A stretch of 64,000 nt of DNA from CAVPCZ01 sp963779225 (GTDB lineage Bacteria > Bacteroidota > Ignavibacteria > UBA10030 > UBA6906). The stretch is taken from NCBI GenBank assembly GCA_963779225.1, contig CAVZWW010000003.1, positions 744,001 through 808,000 of the forward strand, in the 5' to 3' direction. A program made the position numbers and the translations under genes. Under the pieces are notes generated by a model that saw only the letters and a list, made by a program, of their open reading frames with translations, had not been told where the DNA came from and did not search any database. Below are positions 51,481 through 60,971 of the stretch, piece by piece; position 1 is the first letter of the stretch, and every line of letters begins with the position of its first letter.

Positions 51481-54126
51481 ATGACTACTCGTGCGCATCC
51501 GATTCGTTCCCTTTGGGATGAGGGATTCAAGGAGGTTCTTTCCCGGCATCGTGGTGGGGCGGGAGGCTGGGAAACCTGCCGGGGGTTGACGGAAGTGATG
51601 GACCGGAGCATCAGGGCCGCATTTGAACGGGGTGTCCCCGTTCCGTTGCAGTCCCGTTGTGCGATCCTGGCGACAGGGGGCTACGGCCGCGGCGAACTCT
51701 GTCCGTATTCGGATGTCGACGTCATGGTCCTGATTGTCCCCGAAGGTGAGCGCAGGGATCTCGAAGACGCGGCGAGGAGCTTTCTGCACATTCTCTGGGA
51801 TGCCGGCATGGATGTCGGCCACAGTGTGCGCACCGTTGACGAAGCCATGGGTCTGCACGGGCTTTCGCTCGATGCCTGGACGTCGATGCTGGAAGGTCGT
51901 TTGGTATGTGGTGACGATCGGGTGTTCCGTAAATTGACGGAAGGATTCCGGGAGCGCATTACCGCAGGCCCGGATCCATGGTTCCTCCGCGGGGTGTTCT
52001 CCGACATGCGGTCCCGGCACGAACGGTTCGGAACGTCGGTCAAGTTGCTGGAACCGAACATCAAGAAGAGTGCGGGCGGATTACGCGACATGCACATGCC
52101 GTTCTGGCTCCACCGCGCTTCCGACGGGGCCTATTTCGTCCCTCTCTCCGGGAGCCGGCCTGCAACGCTGCAATTTCTTGACATCCTGGTCCGGTACGGA
52201 GAACTGCCCGGTGATGAGGCTGCTGCATTGGGCGAGGCGGTCGGCTTTCTCCTGCGCGTCCGTCACGAAATGCATTATCGCCGTGGTGCGGCGGACGACA
52301 CACTGGAATATTCGCTCCAGCATGATGTGGCAGAGGGGCTGGGGTTCGGCGGGGGTTCGGAATTGCGGTCGGTTGAAGTGTTTATGGCTGCATACTATCG
52401 TCATGCACGCACGGTCCACCGTCACCATCGCCGGTTGAATCAGCGGTTCCGGGATATTCTCGAACCGTCACGCGCCGCCCAGCAAGGCCGGGGACGATGG
52501 TTCGGGGATCTCCACGTTGACGAAGGAGTCCTTTCCCTCCGTCCGGGAGTCACCCGTCTCGGCAGCGCCCGGGAGGTCTTTGAGGCGTTTGTTCTTGCCG
52601 CGGAGGAACAGCTCGATCTGGATTTCCGGTTGAGCGGGGCCATCGAGCGCAGCCTGATTGTTTTCACCGGAGCCGATCAGGAGTCGCCGGAGCTGGCAGG
52701 GTTGTTCCGGCGCGTGCTTCGTTCCCAACGGGTGGGATCAACCCTGTATACCATGAACGAACTGGGTGTGCTCGGACGGTACCTTCCCGAGTTTGAAGCC
52801 CTGATTGCCTTCTTTCAGCACAACGTCTACCATTACTACACAGCCGACGAGCACACGCTGATTGCGGTGGCCAATGCCGAACGGCTGCGGGATCAAGCCG
52901 GTCCGCTCGGGAATGTCTTCCGGAGTCTGCCGGATGTCGAGGTGCTCTACTGGGCGATTCTGTTGCACGACATCGCCAAACCGCTGGGTGTGGCGGACCA
53001 CGAAATCACCGGCGTGGAAATGGCACGTGTACTGCTCACGCGTCTGGGGGCCGGATCCCTGTTTCCCGCTGTGGCGTTTCTGGTGCGCAACCATCTCGTG
53101 ATGGAGCAGACGGCGTTCCGCCGTAATGTGCATGATCCGGCGACCGTCGGTGACTTTGCAGCCCGGTGCGGAACACCGGAACTGCTGGACTTCCTCTACC
53201 TGCTGACGTATGCTGATCTTTCCGCACTCAACACCAATGTCTGGACCGAATGGAAGGCGGCGATGTTGCACGATCTCTACCGGCGGACGAGGGAGGTGTT
53301 GCGGAAGAACCTCCGGGGTGCTGCGGTTGACCGGTTTCACGAAGAACAATATGCCGAAGCGGTTGCCAGGGTGATGGAGACACTCCGCGACGACGTTCAC
53401 GGCGGCGATGTTGAACGGCATCTCCGCGCCATGAACAGCGATGCCTATCTTTCGGTATTCGGTCCGGAGGAGATTGCGGTGCATGTCCGGGAGAGTTCCC
53501 GCCTGCGATCGGTTGCAACGCTGTTCCGTCATCACGGGGCGCACACGGACGTGACCGTCATCGCGCGTGACGCACCGTTCATCCTCTCCCGGTTCTGCGC
53601 GGTGCTGTCGGCGAATGATGCGAATATTTTCGATGCGAATATCTTTACACGCGACGACGGGATTCTTATCGACCGTTTTCAGGTGAGCTCTGCATTTAAC
53701 CGGAGACAGCTCGATCCTGATGCGTGCGAAAAGATCGAAGCAGAAATGCGGCAGATCGTGGACGGTCAACTCGACATAGAGCGGCTGTTCCGGGAGCACC
53801 ACAGGAAATGGAAGCGGCGGACGCGTACCCCGGCGAACCCGAACATCCGCACCGGTGTGGAATTCGAGGATACTCCCCGTTACACCATCATCGAAGTGTA
53901 CGCCCCCGATTCCGTCGGGTTCCTGTATCGGGTGACCGAGACGATATCCCGGCTGGGTTTGAATATCTCCTTTGCGAAAATCGCCACCCGGGTGGATGGA
54001 ATCGTGGATGCCTTCTATGTTCTTGATCAATCCGGGCAACCCGTGCTCGATCCCGGCCGGCGGTCCGCCATACGCGACAGCATTCTGCGAACCATCACCA
54101 GTACCACGGAGCTAGCACCCGCATGA
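51481..54126 (+). CDS. glnD: [Protein-PII] uridylyltransferase / uridylyl-removing enzyme
   Basis: 881 residues. Senses glutamine and (de)uridylylates PII proteins. Nucleotidyltransferase domain with GGYGRGELCPYSDVDVMVL, then KSAGGLRDMH. An HD domain has ILLHDIAKPLGVADHE, and two C-terminal ACT domains follow (VTVIARDAPFILSRF and IIEVYAPDSVGFLYR). All four expected parts are present. Start ATG 51481 follows the family's N-terminus; the open frame upstream (from 51175) overlaps an opposing gene and lacks conservation. No glnB or glnE is nearby. It overlaps murI by four bases. Confidence 0.94.
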   Translation: MTTRAHPIRSLWDEGFKEVLSRHRGGAGGWETCRGLTEVMDRSIRAAFERGVPVPLQSRCAILATGGYGRGELCPYSDVDVMVLIVPEGERRDLEDAARSFLHILWDAGMDVGHSVRTVDEAMGLHGLSLDAWTSMLEGRLVCGDDRVFRKLTEGFRERITAGPDPWFLRGVFSDMRSRHERFGTSVKLLEPNIKKSAGGLRDMHMPFWLHRASDGAYFVPLSGSRPATLQFLDILVRYGELPGDEAAALGEAVGFLLRVRHEMHYRRGAADDTLEYSLQHDVAEGLGFGGGSELRSVEVFMAAYYRHARTVHRHHRRLNQRFRDILEPSRAAQQGRGRWFGDLHVDEGVLSLRPGVTRLGSAREVFEAFVLAAEEQLDLDFRLSGAIERSLIVFTGADQESPELAGLFRRVLRSQRVGSTLYTMNELGVLGRYLPEFEALIAFFQHNVYHYYTADEHTLIAVANAERLRDQAGPLGNVFRSLPDVEVLYWAILLHDIAKPLGVADHEITGVEMARVLLTRLGAGSLFPAVAFLVRNHLVMEQTAFRRNVHDPATVGDFAARCGTPELLDFLYLLTYADLSALNTNVWTEWKAAMLHDLYRRTREVLRKNLRGAAVDRFHEEQYAEAVARVMETLRDDVHGGDVERHLRAMNSDAYLSVFGPEEIAVHVRESSRLRSVATLFRHHGAHTDVTVIARDAPFILSRFCAVLSANDANIFDANIFTRDDGILIDRFQVSSAFNRRQLDPDACEKIEAEMRQIVDGQLDIERLFREHHRKWKRRTRTPANPNIRTGVEFEDTPRYTIIEVYAPDSVGFLYRVTETISRLGLNISFAKIATRVDGIVDAFYVLDQSGQPVLDPGRRSAIRDSILRTITSTTELAPA

Positions 54127-54956
54127 CCGCCAGCCAATTCTCCCTGGAGCATCCCATCGGTGTCTTTGACAGCGGCATCGGGGGGCTCACCGTGGTCCGT
54201 GCCCTTGCCCGGCGCCTTCCGCACGAAAACATCATCTACTTCGGCGATACCGCACGTGTGCCCTATGGTCCGAAATCCCCGCGCGTGGTGCGGGAATATG
54301 CGGCCCAGGATGTGGCGTTTCTGCAGAGCCGCGGGGTCAAAATGGTGGTTGTCGCCTGCAACACCGTGTCGGCTGTCGCTCTGGATGTGGTACAGAAGCA
54401 TGCCGGCGTTCCGGTTGTCGGGGTGATTCTTCCGGGAGCCGCCGCTGCCGCCGCTGCGACCCGCACAAAGCGTGTAGGCATCATCGGTACGCAGGCCACC
54501 GTCAACAGCAGGGCGTACGTCCATGCCCTGCGTCAGCTGGCGCCGGAGGTTCACGTTGTGTCACGTGCGTGCCCGCTCTTCGTGCCGCTGGCCGAAGAGG
54601 GATGGGTTGACCATCAGGTGACCCGTCTGGTGGCAAAGGAATATGTGTTTCCCTTGACGCTGGAAAAGATCGACACGTTGATACTGGGGTGTACGCACTA
54701 TCCGGTGCTGCGCAAAGCGATCGAGGAAGCGGTCGGCCCGCACGTCACGCTTATTGACTCGGGAGAAGCGGCAGCGGGTGAGGTGGAGCACATGCTGGAT
54801 CTTCACGGAATCCGCAATCCCAGCACACACAGACCCAACCTCCAGTTCTTCGTGAGTGATATTCCCGCGCAGTTTGCCGAGGTGGGGGAGCGGTTCCTGG
54901 GGCAAAGGATGGGGAGGGTGAGGGAGGCGATGAAGGGGGGTGAGGGGGTTGCATAG
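54123..54956 (+). CDS. murI: Glutamate racemase
   Basis: 277 residues. Makes D-glutamate for peptidoglycan. Motifs: GVFDSGIGGLTVVRAL, FGDTARVPYG, catalytic Cys in VVACNTVSA, second Cys in LGCTHYPVL. Co-translated with glnD through an ATGA overlap, which links nitrogen sensing with D-Glu supply. The C-terminus is Gly/Arg-rich (MKGGEGVA). Confidence 0.95.
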   Translation: MTASQFSLEHPIGVFDSGIGGLTVVRALARRLPHENIIYFGDTARVPYGPKSPRVVREYAAQDVAFLQSRGVKMVVVACNTVSAVALDVVQKHAGVPVVGVILPGAAAAAAATRTKRVGIIGTQATVNSRAYVHALRQLAPEVHVVSRACPLFVPLAEEGWVDHQVTRLVAKEYVFPLTLEKIDTLILGCTHYPVLRKAIEEAVGPHVTLIDSGEAAAGEVEHMLDLHGIRNPSTHRPNLQFFVSDIPAQFAEVGERFLGQRMGRVREAMKGGEGVA

Positions 54957-54977
54957 CAGGGGGGAACTTCTGATATT
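54949..54977 (+). promoter_or_regulatory. Candidate sigma70 promoter for the radical SAM gene
   Basis: TTGCAT (54949-54954), 17-bp spacer, GATATT (54972-54977), overlapping the murI stop. Predicted start near 54984. Confidence 0.35.
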
Positions 54978-55046
54978 TCCTATTGATCTATCCTGACAGA
55001 GACGAGGCAAGGGATCAGCACGGCAGCCCAGACACGTGGTACATGC

Positions 55047-56066
55047 GTGACAACCGTTCCTTCATATATCACCCTTCACCGCTCCGGCGAGCTCGTGCGG
55101 CGTGCCGGAGCCCTCGAGTTGCTGCTGGAATCCTGCAGCGTCTGTCCGCACAACTGCTGCAACAATCGCCTCAAGAACGAGATTGCCCGCTGCTATGCCG
55201 GTGCACTGCCGATCGTATCTTCGTACACGCCGCACTTCGGTGAAGAACCCGGGCTCGGGGGGACACGGGGAGTGGGCAACATCTTTTTCGGGAACTGTAC
55301 CCTCCGGTGTGTCTACTGTCAGAATCACGAGATCAGTCAGAACCATACCCGCGAACGCGAGCACGAAGTGACGACGGAACGGCTCGCGGCAATGATGCTT
55401 GAACTGCAGGATCGCGGAGTGCATTCCATCGGATTCGTTTCCCCTTCTCACTTTGTGCCCCAGATCGTCCGGGCCGTCGGGCTTGCCGCGGAGGGAGGCC
55501 TGCGCCTCCCGCTGATCTACAATACCAACGCATACGACGCCGTGCCGGTGCTCAGACTCCTCGACGGGATTATCGATATCTATCTGCCCGATCTGAAGTA
55601 CGCGGATGACGATCTGGCCTATGCGTACTCGAAGGTGAGGGAGTACCCCCGTGTTGCGCACGAGGCCATTGCCGAAATGTTCCGTCAGGTCGGAGCGGAA
55701 CTCCTCTATGACAGCGAAGGCGTCGTCCGGCGGGGACTCGTCATACGCCATCTCGTTCTGCCGAATGACATCGCCGGGAGCGCGGAATCACTTCGCTGGA
55801 TCCGCGATAGTCTCGGACCGATGGTTGCGGTCAGCCTCATGGCGCAGTACTATCCGGCTCACCAGGGTGCAACCACGGCGCTGCTGGACCGAAAGATCCG
55901 GCAGAGCGAGTACGAACGTGTCCTGGCCGTTCTGGATCGCCTGGGAATGGAGCGGGGGTGGACGCAGGAGTACGACGCACCCGAACACTACCGGCCGGAG
56001 TTCGGGGATAGGGTCGATCCTTTCGGAAACGAAAGGAACAAGGGAGAAGGAAGTCTGGCGCGGTGA
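55047..56066 (+). CDS. Radical SAM protein, PflA/AmrS-like (COG1313 group)
   Basis: 339 residues. Radical SAM motif CTLRCVYC (CX3CX2C) near residue 90; the preceding GGTRGVGNIFFGN is typical for this group. An N-terminal Cys set (CSVCPHNCCNN) may bind another cluster. Annotated in many genomes as pyruvate formate-lyase activating enzyme-like, but the true substrate of this subgroup is unknown. Start GTG 55047 has no good Shine-Dalgarno, and the frame remains open to 54987, so the start is uncertain. No glycyl-radical enzyme gene is nearby. Confidence 0.87.
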   Translation: MTTVPSYITLHRSGELVRRAGALELLLESCSVCPHNCCNNRLKNEIARCYAGALPIVSSYTPHFGEEPGLGGTRGVGNIFFGNCTLRCVYCQNHEISQNHTREREHEVTTERLAAMMLELQDRGVHSIGFVSPSHFVPQIVRAVGLAAEGGLRLPLIYNTNAYDAVPVLRLLDGIIDIYLPDLKYADDDLAYAYSKVREYPRVAHEAIAEMFRQVGAELLYDSEGVVRRGLVIRHLVLPNDIAGSAESLRWIRDSLGPMVAVSLMAQYYPAHQGATTALLDRKIRQSEYERVLAVLDRLGMERGWTQEYDAPEHYRPEFGDRVDPFGNERNKGEGSLAR

Positions 56067-56094
56067 CAGGTCGATACTCACACAGGGAGAGATC

Positions 56095-56568
56095 ATGATC
56101 GAAGATCGCACGATGAGGCTTGCTGCGTTACGGGATCTTCCGCGCCAGGTGCGGGAGGCAGTGAAGGGGTTGCAGGGCCCGCAGCTGGACATGCCCTACC
56201 GGACGGGAGGATGGACCGTCCGCCAGGTGGTGCACCACCTCGTCGACTCGCACATGCACGCCTACCTGCGTATGAAGTTTATCGTTACGGAAGACCATCC
56301 CGTGATCAAACCCTATGACCAGGATCGCTGGGCCGGACTCAGCGATGCCGCATCCGCCCCCCTTGAACCGTCGCTGCTGATTCTTGACGGCCTGCATGAA
56401 CGCTGGGTTCGGTTTCTGGAGTTGCTGCCGGACGCGGCATGGACACGGAGTGCTATCCATCCCGAACGGGGAGAAGTGACCCTGGACAGTATGCTCCGGA
56501 CTTACGCGGGTCACGGGGACAGGCACGTATTGCAGATTCGCGGGTTGAGGACGGCGAGAGGATGGTGA
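56095..56568 (+). CDS. DinB-fold metal-dependent protein (YfiT/BstA-like)
   Basis: 157 residues forming a four-helix DinB_2/YfiT domain. Metal-binding His residues appear in VRQVVHHLVDSHMHAY and AGHGDRHVLQI. Homologues are thiol transferases or hydrolases of unknown substrate. ATG 56095 is preceded by AGGGAGAG. Its stop overlaps the start of the next gene. Confidence 0.88.
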   Translation: MIEDRTMRLAALRDLPRQVREAVKGLQGPQLDMPYRTGGWTVRQVVHHLVDSHMHAYLRMKFIVTEDHPVIKPYDQDRWAGLSDAASAPLEPSLLILDGLHERWVRFLELLPDAAWTRSAIHPERGEVTLDSMLRTYAGHGDRHVLQIRGLRTARGW

Positions 56569-57215
56569 ACGTCCGGCATATCGTAACTGCACTGGTATTC
56601 CTTCTTGTTCTCCCCTGGAGCCGGGGCAGGTGCCAGACAGACGTGGAGGAGGTCGCGTTCCGGCTCGTGTATGCTCCGCGCGATAAGACTCTCGAGGTCC
56701 TCGGCGGGATGACGGTGCCGCTCAGCCATGACGGGATCACTGATTTCTGGATGCGCGGACCGGGGGTGAATGTTTGCCTGATGGTCCGGATGAAGGATAA
56801 CTTCAAGGTGGGCATCGGCGGCGAGGGAGCGTTGTTCAGCTTCCGGCTCGGTGCGTTCAACCAGCGCTACCCCGGCGTAACGGCCGAGGTCAAAGATCTC
56901 GGTCTGATACATGTGTACCTTGCCTTTCGCAACTACATCCGGCCCAGCCTGCGCTTCTCGCCCTATATCGGCGCGCAGGTGGGTTTTGCACGGCTCACCA
57001 GCGCAGAGCAGAAAGCGGTCGTCAACGGCGTGCTCATCACCTATTATGAAATACCGGGTACCGCGCATCTGACGTTGGGTGCCTCGGCCGGGATGGACTA
57101 CTATCTCTCCCGCAGAATTGCCATGCAACTCGATGTCCGCGGCATGTACATGAACAATGATCCCGATCTCGGGATTGCCGTCAGTATACAGCTGGGGGCA
57201 AAGTTCAGTCTATAG
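56562..57215 (+). CDS. Outer-membrane beta-barrel-like protein, unknown function
   Basis: 217 residues. Signal peptide (~1-25, ending GRCQ) and a mature domain of alternating strands with many Gly and aromatic residues, ending IQLGAKFSL. It overlaps the DinB-fold gene by seven bases and starts at ATG 56562 with GAGAGG just upstream. The fold resembles small OmpA/OprF-like or lipid-A-modifying barrels, but no catalytic residues can be recognised. Confidence 0.72.
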   Translation: MVNVRHIVTALVFLLVLPWSRGRCQTDVEEVAFRLVYAPRDKTLEVLGGMTVPLSHDGITDFWMRGPGVNVCLMVRMKDNFKVGIGGEGALFSFRLGAFNQRYPGVTAEVKDLGLIHVYLAFRNYIRPSLRFSPYIGAQVGFARLTSAEQKAVVNGVLITYYEIPGTAHLTLGASAGMDYYLSRRIAMQLDVRGMYMNNDPDLGIAVSIQLGAKFSL

Positions 57216-57263
57216 AAATCACACACGCAAGTTCTCTTACTTCCGACTTTCAGGGAAACCACC

Positions 57264-57848
57264 ATGAATCCGGACCAGGTGTTGTCGATGTTCAGGGAGA
57301 CCGGCGCGCTGCTGGAAGGACATTTCCAGCTCACGTCCGGTCTGCACAGCAATCAGTACTTCCAGTGCGCGAAGGTGCTCCAGTTTCCGGATCGGTGCGA
57401 GATTCTGTGCGCCGACATTGCCCGCCGGTTCCGCCCGCTTGCCGTTGACGTGGTGATCGCTCCGGCCCTCGGCGGCATTGTGGTGGGGCAGGAGGTGGGG
57501 CGGCAGCTGGGATTGCGAACGCTCTTCGCGGAACGGAAGGACGGGACCATGCAGCTCCGCAGGGGATTTGACATCGGTCCGGGCGAGCGGGTGCTTGTCT
57601 GTGAGGATGTCGTAACGACCGGTGGTTCCGTTCAGGAAGTGCTGGCAATCGTTCAGTCGCTGGGAGGGGCGGTTGCCGGGGTTGCCTGTATAGTGGACCG
57701 GAGTGGCGGCACGGTGCGTTTTGCGGCTTCACCGGAGCCCCATCATGCCGTTCTCACCATGCAATCGACGACCCATCAACCCTCGGCCTGCCCGCTCTGT
57801 GCCGCCGGAACGCCTCTGGTGAAGCCCGGAAGCCGGGGGAACCGTTGA
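57264..57848 (+). CDS. pyrE: Orotate phosphoribosyltransferase
   Basis: 194 residues. Makes OMP from orotate and PRPP. PRPP-binding motif VLVCEDVVTTGGSVQE, the flexible hood loop FAERKDGTMQLRRGF, and the N-terminal LTSGLHSNQYFQC. The extended C-terminus has CPLCAAGTPLVKPGS, a pattern known from some bacterial and archaeal OPRTs. First gene of a pyrimidine/nucleotide cluster. Confidence 0.95.
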   Translation: MNPDQVLSMFRETGALLEGHFQLTSGLHSNQYFQCAKVLQFPDRCEILCADIARRFRPLAVDVVIAPALGGIVVGQEVGRQLGLRTLFAERKDGTMQLRRGFDIGPGERVLVCEDVVTTGGSVQEVLAIVQSLGGAVAGVACIVDRSGGTVRFAASPEPHHAVLTMQSTTHQPSACPLCAAGTPLVKPGSRGNR

Positions 57849-57858
57849 GAGGATCGTG

Positions 57859-58395
57859 ATGGAACTTACGCGTCTGAAGCGGGAGCTGGTATATCGCGGC
57901 CGGATCATTGATCTGTGGGTGGATGATGTGCAGTATCCATCCGGAAACCGGACCGTCCGTGAAGTCGCTCATCATCCCGGCGGGGCGGTCGTGGTTCCGC
58001 TTCTGGAAGACGGCCGGGTGCTCTTTGTGGATCAGCTCCGGTATCCGCTGGAAAAACACATCCTGGAGCTGCCCGCGGGAAAGCTTTCCCCGGGAGAGGA
58101 TCCTGCGGTGTGCGCTGCCCGGGAGCTGGAGGAAGAAACCGGATGGTGCGCGGGCTCGCTCGAGAAACTGTGTTCATTCTATACGACGCCCGGTTTCTGC
58201 GACGAGGAGCTGCATATCTACCTCGGCCGTCAACTGACGCCGGCTCCTGACGGTCACCGGCGCGAAGAGGGAGAGTTCACCATGAGCGTGCATGCGCTCA
58301 CACTTGACGACGCGGTGCGGAAGATCGGGGAGGGCGAGATCAAGGATGGCAAAACGATTATCGGCCTGCTGCTGGCGCAGCGGGTGTCCGGTTGA
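57859..58395 (+). CDS. Nudix hydrolase, ADP-ribose pyrophosphatase type
   Basis: 178 residues. Nudix box from GKLSPGEDP to AARELEEETGW. The surrounding strand with LELPAGKL is typical of ADP-ribose pyrophosphatases. It splits ADP-ribose to AMP and ribose-5-phosphate. ATG 57859 (GAGAGG seven bases upstream) is preferred over GTG 57856. Its stop shares one base with the next start (TGATG). Confidence 0.9.
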   Translation: MELTRLKRELVYRGRIIDLWVDDVQYPSGNRTVREVAHHPGGAVVVPLLEDGRVLFVDQLRYPLEKHILELPAGKLSPGEDPAVCAARELEEETGWCAGSLEKLCSFYTTPGFCDEELHIYLGRQLTPAPDGHRREEGEFTMSVHALTLDDAVRKIGEGEIKDGKTIIGLLLAQRVSG

Positions 58396-59111
58396 TGGCC
58401 AGCGGGGTTCCGGCAATGCGGTTCACCAATATCATCTTTGACTTTGACGGGACACTTACCGATTCACGTCGGGACATCGCCGGTGCACAGCTCTGGGCGC
58501 TCCGGCAGCTCGGTGTCCATTCCCACCGGGAAGAGGATCTCTACCCGTTAATCGGGAAACCGCTGCATGACACCTTCGCTTCCCTGCTCCCGGATCATCA
58601 GCATGCACGCATTCCGGAGGCGATCGCCCTGTATGCAGAGTACTATCCGCCGCGCGCATTGGATACCACCGTCCTGTTCCCCGGTGTGCGCGAGACGCTT
58701 GCCCTGCTGCGTCTGCGCGGGCACCGGCTCGCGATTGCGTCCACCAAGAAAGGGGCCGGCATTCTGCGCGCAACGGAGTTTTTCGGGATTACCGCCTTCT
58801 TCGACCAGCTGCAGGGGAGCGACGGCATCCCCTTCAAGCCCGCACCGGACGTGCTCCACCTGATACTGGATGCACAGGGGTGGGACAGGCGGGAGACGCT
58901 TATGGTCGGCGACACGGACGGTGATCTTCAGGCCGGTCGTGCTGCAGGTGTGGCGACATGTGCGGTGACGTACGGATCGCTGTCCCGCGAACAGCTTGCG
59001 GCTCATCGCCCCGATTTTCTTGTTGAACATTTCAGCGAACTCCCAGAAGTTGTCAGCGGTGAAGCAGCCCCGTTCGAACCGGGGAAACGCACGCATCAGG
59101 ACCGCCCATGA
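58395..59111 (+). CDS. HAD-family phosphatase, phosphoglycolate-phosphatase-like
   Basis: 238 residues. HAD motifs: FDFDGTLTDS (nucleophile Asp and acid/base), IASTKKGAG (motif II Thr-region), Lys in PFKPAPD, and VGDTDGDLQAG (acidic motif). The cap domain lies after motif I. Homologues act on phosphoglycolate, PPi or sugar phosphates. Its stop overlaps the next ATG (ATGA at 59108). ATG 58395 is the most likely start. Confidence 0.88.
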   Translation: MASGVPAMRFTNIIFDFDGTLTDSRRDIAGAQLWALRQLGVHSHREEDLYPLIGKPLHDTFASLLPDHQHARIPEAIALYAEYYPPRALDTTVLFPGVRETLALLRLRGHRLAIASTKKGAGILRATEFFGITAFFDQLQGSDGIPFKPAPDVLHLILDAQGWDRRETLMVGDTDGDLQAGRAAGVATCAVTYGSLSREQLAAHRPDFLVEHFSELPEVVSGEAAPFEPGKRTHQDRP

Positions 59112-60451
59112 ATCCCGTCGAGATTATCCGCAAGAAACGGAACGGCACACCGCTTACCCGGGCGGAAATCGAATGGTTCCTTGCGGGGTATGTGCGGGGA
59201 GATATTCCCGACTACCAGATGTCCGCGCTGCTGATGGCGGTGTACTTCACCGGGATGAACGACGCTGAGACCACCGCGCTCACACAGGTGATGCTGCACT
59301 CCGGCGAAGTGGTGGATCTTTCGGCGATTCCGGGTGTCAAAGTGGACAAACACTCCACGGGAGGCGTCGGAGACAAGGTATCGCTGATTCTTGCCCCGAT
59401 GGTCGCAGCCTGCGGCGTTCCGGTCCCCATGATTTCGGGGCGCGGACTGGGACACACGGGAGGTACGCTGGACAAACTTGAATCGATTCCCGGATTCCGG
59501 ACCGATCTCACCGTGGAAGAGTACCGCCGGGTGATCCGGGAGACCGGACTTGTCCTTATCGGGCAGACACGCGAGATCGCCCCGGCCGACCGGAAGATGT
59601 ACGCACTGCGGGATGTGACCGGGACAATAGAATCCCTCCCGCTGATTGCCGGCAGCATCATGAGCAAGAAGCTGGCTGAGGGGATCGATGCGCTGGTCCT
59701 GGACGTGAAGACCGGGGACGGAGCATTCATGGAAACCGAGGAGCGGGCCGTCGCCCTGGCCCGAGTGCTCGTCAGGATCGGCACCGCCTCGGGCATACAG
59801 ACGGTTGCGTTCATCACGGAAATGGACCAGCCGCTCGGGCTCACGGTCGGTAACTGGTGCGAAGTGATGGAAGCAGTGGAGTGTCTTCGGGGCAAGAACG
59901 TTCCCGATCTCATGGAGGTGACGTTTGTACTCGGTGGCGCGATGGTGATGCTGGGAGGGAAGGCTTCCAGCATTGCGGAAGGAATTCAGCTCTGCCGTGC
60001 GGCGATCTGGAAAGGTTCCGCATACGGGAAATTCCTGGAGATTGTGAAGCGTCAGGGAGGAGATATCAGTTTCCTTGAGCGTCCGGACCGGTACCCGCCG
60101 GCGGGGCACATCGTGGAGCTCCGCAGCACGGAGAACGGATTTGTGGACCGCTTTGCCACGCGGCGCATCGGCGTGCTGGCAACCGAACTGGGGGCCGGCC
60201 GGCAGAAGGCCGACGACGTCATCGACCCGCGGGCGGGAATTGTCTTCAAGAAGAAGATCGGAGATCGGGTTGAACGCGGAGAGACACTGGCCATACTGTA
60301 CACCGAGCGTGAGGCCGTTCTCGAGCGGGCTCAACAGGAGCTGGGGTCCTGTATTCATGTGGGACCGGCATCCGTGGAGCGGAAGTCCTGCCTTCGCGCG
60401 GTCGTGGACCGGGAAGGCGTCAAGCCGTGGACAACACCGGAATTGTATTGA
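59108..60451 (+). CDS. Pyrimidine-nucleoside / thymidine phosphorylase
   Basis: 447 residues. Phosphorolysis of thymidine, uridine or deoxyuridine. DKHSTGGVGDKVSLILAPMV is the signature loop; GRGLGHTGGTLDKLESIPGF is the phosphate/nucleoside site. The length is that of pdp/deoA proteins. Together with pyrE it forms a pyrimidine supply/salvage unit. Choice between deoA and pdp cannot be made by eye. Confidence 0.95.
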   Translation: MNPVEIIRKKRNGTPLTRAEIEWFLAGYVRGDIPDYQMSALLMAVYFTGMNDAETTALTQVMLHSGEVVDLSAIPGVKVDKHSTGGVGDKVSLILAPMVAACGVPVPMISGRGLGHTGGTLDKLESIPGFRTDLTVEEYRRVIRETGLVLIGQTREIAPADRKMYALRDVTGTIESLPLIAGSIMSKKLAEGIDALVLDVKTGDGAFMETEERAVALARVLVRIGTASGIQTVAFITEMDQPLGLTVGNWCEVMEAVECLRGKNVPDLMEVTFVLGGAMVMLGGKASSIAEGIQLCRAAIWKGSAYGKFLEIVKRQGGDISFLERPDRYPPAGHIVELRSTENGFVDRFATRRIGVLATELGAGRQKADDVIDPRAGIVFKKKIGDRVERGETLAILYTEREAVLERAQQELGSCIHVGPASVERKSCLRAVVDREGVKPWTTPELY

Positions 60452-60521
60452 GTGCACCTTCATCTCGTTCTGCAGGGACGGGAGGAAGCCAACCATTGCG
60501 GAACAATCGGAGGGTATCCTG

Positions 60522-60971
60522 ATGAAACGGATCAACGAAATCGTGGCGGGTCGTCCGGTGTATACGGTGCGCAAGGACGAAAACGTTCAGGAAGCGGCGG
60601 GCCTGATGTCCCAGCACAAGGTCGGGGCAATGTCCGTCATGGACGGCAACCGCCTTGTCGGGGTCTTTTCCGAACGCGATGTGATCAATCGTGTTGTTGC
60701 CCGCAGGTTGGATCCTGCGAAAACCACGGTCGGGACGGTCATGACAACCACTATTGTCGTGGCCAGACCGGAGGACACACTCGAATCATGCCTGAAGAAG
60801 ATGAAGCTTGCCAACTGCCGGCACCTGCCGGTGGTGGATGGTGAGGTGCTCATCGGCATGGTGTCCCTGCGGGATCTGCTGCAGGTGGAGATCGGTGAAA
60901 AGGAGGACCGGCTCGAAGTGCTCCAGAACTATATGTTCCACCTTCCCCCGGGGGATGCAAAAAAGTCTTAG
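60522..60971 (+). CDS. CBS-domain pair protein
   Basis: 149 residues: two CBS domains, first with VYTVRKDENVQEAAGLM and GVFSERDVINRVV, second with TTIVVARPEDTLESCL and GMVSLRDLLQVEI. Small proteins of this type bind adenosine nucleotides and regulate partners. ATG 60522 has CGGAGGG upstream. It lies 70 bases after the phosphorylase, likely in the same operon. Its stop overlaps the stop of the convergent inositol monophosphatase. Confidence 0.9.
   Translation: MKRINEIVAGRPVYTVRKDENVQEAAGLMSQHKVGAMSVMDGNRLVGVFSERDVINRVVARRLDPAKTTVGTVMTTTIVVARPEDTLESCLKKMKLANCRHLPVVDGEVLIGMVSLRDLLQVEIGEKEDRLEVLQNYMFHLPPGDAKKS

Noticed and set aside
59096..60574. 492-codon minus-strand frame opposite the pyrimidine-nucleoside phosphorylase
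   Set aside because: Shadow frame; the plus-strand gene has the phosphorylase signature and overlaps its neighbours in operon fashion.
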